A DNA stretch of 6,153 nucleotides from the NCBI GenBank assembly GCA_947251855.1, contig CAMXUZ010000279.1, positions 1 through 6,153 of the forward strand, given 5' to 3'. This DNA comes from an uncultured Ruaniaceae bacterium. GTDB taxonomy: Bacteria > Actinomycetota > Actinomycetes > Actinomycetales > Beutenbergiaceae. Under the pieces are notes generated by a model. It worked only from the letters and a program-made list of their open reading frames with translations, was not told where the DNA came from and did not search any database. Position numbers and translations under genes: made by a program. Each line of letters opens with the position of its first letter. The stretch's first letter is position 1. Positions 4,729 to 6,153 of the stretch are shown in pieces.

Positions 4729-6153
4729 TTAAGGGGTTTGCGTTGCGTTCAGAACTCGGTTCCACGCGTTTTCCGCCGCTCCGCGTGAACCGTTGTGTTG
4801 AGGGGCGTATCCCGGCCGGTGGACCCGCGTGAACCGGGCGAGAAGTTGGTCGGGGTCGGCCAGGAGCATCGTCGCTACCCGCGATTTGGTGACCTCGGCG
4901 TGTTCGGCGAGGATCGCGGTGAGGACTCGTTCGTCGAGATCGCCGAGCTCCCCCACCTCGAGCTCTTCGGCGTTCCCCGCGGGGCGGTGAAGGCTCTCGG
5001 GAAGGAGATCCAGGGCGTAGATGACGCCGCCTTCCATACCCGCGCCGAGGTTCACTCCCACGTCGCCAAGGATGACGAGGGTGCCCGCGTGCATCCGGTA
5101 GCCGGCGGCGTCCCCCGCGCCTTCGCACACAACGGTTGCCCCCCAGTTGTGTGCCCCGACGCGTTCACCGACCTCGCCGGCGAGGTAGATCCCGCCGTCT
5201 TCTGCGCCGTATCCGATGGCGCTGCCGGCGATGACGTTCTCCTGGGAGGAGAACCCGGCCGTCACTTCTGGCCGGACGATGATCTTCCCGCCGCTGAGGC
5301 CCTTACCGACGAAGTCACCTGCTTCGCCTTGCACGATAATCGTCATGCCGGGGGCGCCGTATGCCCCGAGGGCGGCTCCGCTCGAACCGGTGAGGGTCAC
5401 GCGGATCGTATCCTCGGCGAGCCCTGCGGCCCCGTATTTGCGGGCAATCTCCCCGGCCGTGCGGGCCCCCACGGAGACGTCGGTGTTCGATACGAAGGCG
5501 TTGATCCGTACCGGCGTGGCCTCCTCGAGCGCGTCGTTCGCCAGCCCGATGAGGGTGGCATCCAGGGAGTCCTCGGCGGCCGGCGGCGCGGAAAGTTCCC
5601 GGGAGCTGCGACGGATCGCGGTGAGGTCGACCCCCGCGTTGCCCCACTGCTCCACGGCCACGGACCAATCGAGCAGGTCGCTCCGACCGATCGCATCGGC
5701 CAGGTGGCGGACTCCGGCCCGGGCAAGGAGTTCGCGAAGGTCCTCGGCCACCTGCTCCGCGTGCGCCGCGGGGGAAAGCCGGTATTCCTTCGCGCCGAGG
5801 GCAGCGGCGATGAAGATCTCCGCGGCGCTGCTCAGCGGGGTCGCGACGGCGACGTGGGCGCCTTCGGGGGCGAAGTGCTGTGCGAGGGAGATGAGGCCGA
5901 ACACCCACTCGTACTCGCCGTCGACGAGGTCGATCACGTCCGCCCCGGCATGGATCGCTTCAAGACCGATGATCCCACTGGTGAGGTCGGCTCCCACCCG
6001 GACGTGGAGCCGGACCTGCGGGTTGACGTTTCGCAGTTCGTCGATGAGCACGCGCAGCCCGTCGGGGCCGACCGTGTCGTGGTGGGCGGGCGGGGTGAGC
6101 AGGACCTCTTCGGCCGTCGCGAGAGATACCAGGTCAACGGCGGGCCGGCTGTC
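4729..6153 (-). CDS. gltB: Glutamate synthase large-subunit (GltB)-like protein with degenerate FMN/Fe-S domain, C-terminal part only
   Basis: The frame is open from the right edge to a TAA at 4731-4729 (474 aa seen). The order follows GltB: PPAHHD (visible residues 21-26, compare PPPHHD), LIDELRNVNP, then the rest of the synthase barrel, IGRSDLL, SNTDVSVGARTAGEIA, and the right-handed beta-helix GXGXG domain (about 218-382; FVGKGLSGGKIIVRP, AGEVGERVGAHNWG, GVNLGAGMEGG). In true GltB this part binds FMN and a 3Fe-4S cluster and makes glutamate from 2-oxoglutarate and channelled ammonia. Here the HDGGTGAS loop is replaced by VDGEYEW (77-83), the QxDGQ segment is not recognisable, and about 40 residues carrying the cysteine cluster are absent between ALGAKEY and IGRSDLL. 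Only one Cys exists in the whole fragment, in the beta-helix. No stop or frameshift interrupts the frame. No gltD follows; pyk does, after 23 bp. Probably not an active GOGAT subunit: a pseudoenzyme, a regulatory derivative, or an early stage of decay. The N-terminal amidotransferase half lies outside the window. Confidence 0.85.
   Translation of the reverse strand, partial: DSRPAVDLVSLATAEEVLLTPPAHHDTVGPDGLRVLIDELRNVNPQVRLHVRVGADLTSGIIGLEAIHAGADVIDLVDGEYEWVFGLISLAQHFAPEGAHVAVATPLSSAAEIFIAAALGAKEYRLSPAAHAEQVAEDLRELLARAGVRHLADAIGRSDLLDWSVAVEQWGNAGVDLTAIRRSSRELSAPPAAEDSLDATLIGLANDALEEATPVRINAFVSNTDVSVGARTAGEIARKYGAAGLAEDTIRVTLTGSSGAALGAYGAPGMTIIVQGEAGDFVGKGLSGGKIIVRPEVTAGFSSQENVIAGSAIGYGAEDGGIYLAGEVGERVGAHNWGATVVCEGAGDAAGYRMHAGTLVILGDVGVNLGAGMEGGVIYALDLLPESLHRPAGNAEELEVGELGDLDERVLTAILAEHAEVTKSRVATMLLADPDQLLARFTRVHRPGYAPQHNGSRGAAENAWNRVLNATQTP

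Overview
The window looks like chromosomal DNA of a high-GC Gram-positive bacterium (Actinomycetota). Its GC content is high, the PEP carboxykinase is the GTP-dependent type typical of the group, the regulator belongs to the mostly actinobacterial RamB/PrpR family, and the pyruvate kinase is of the actinobacterial kind. No phage, IS element, tRNA, rRNA or CRISPR array is visible.

Layout: (1) 1-1453, minus strand: the first 484 codons of pckG (GTP-dependent PEP carboxykinase), running off the left edge. (2) 1454-1574: a 121-bp divergent promoter region with several inverted repeats. (3) 1575-3056, plus strand: a complete RamB-type regulator (HTH, degenerate IrrE-like domain, DUF2083-type sensor). 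(4) 3057-3250: a convergent intergenic gap with a strong hairpin, probably the pyk terminator. It also holds a decayed second copy of the 3' end of the regulator gene. (5) 3251-4705, minus strand: a complete pyk (pyruvate kinase). (6) 4729-6153, minus strand: the C-terminal part of a GltB-like protein, running off the right edge and ending 23 bp before pyk.

The genes share a theme. PckG makes PEP from oxaloacetate and Pyk consumes PEP to make pyruvate, so the two enzymes oppose each other at the PEP-pyruvate-oxaloacetate node. Between them lies a regulator whose family controls acetate and propionate metabolism in response to acyl-CoA. It is divergent from pckG and shares a short promoter region with it.

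The most unusual item is the GltB-like gene. Its reading frame is intact and its C-terminal beta-helix (GXGXG) domain is well preserved. However, the catalytic FMN/synthase domain has lost the glycine-rich FMN loop and the whole cysteine cluster that binds the 3Fe-4S centre in glutamate synthases, and no gltD follows it. It therefore looks like a pseudoenzyme or a repurposed GltB rather than a working GOGAT. The second unusual item is the imperfect direct repeat of about 87 bp at the ramB and pyk 3' ends, which runs into the end of pyk and may have supplied its last codons.
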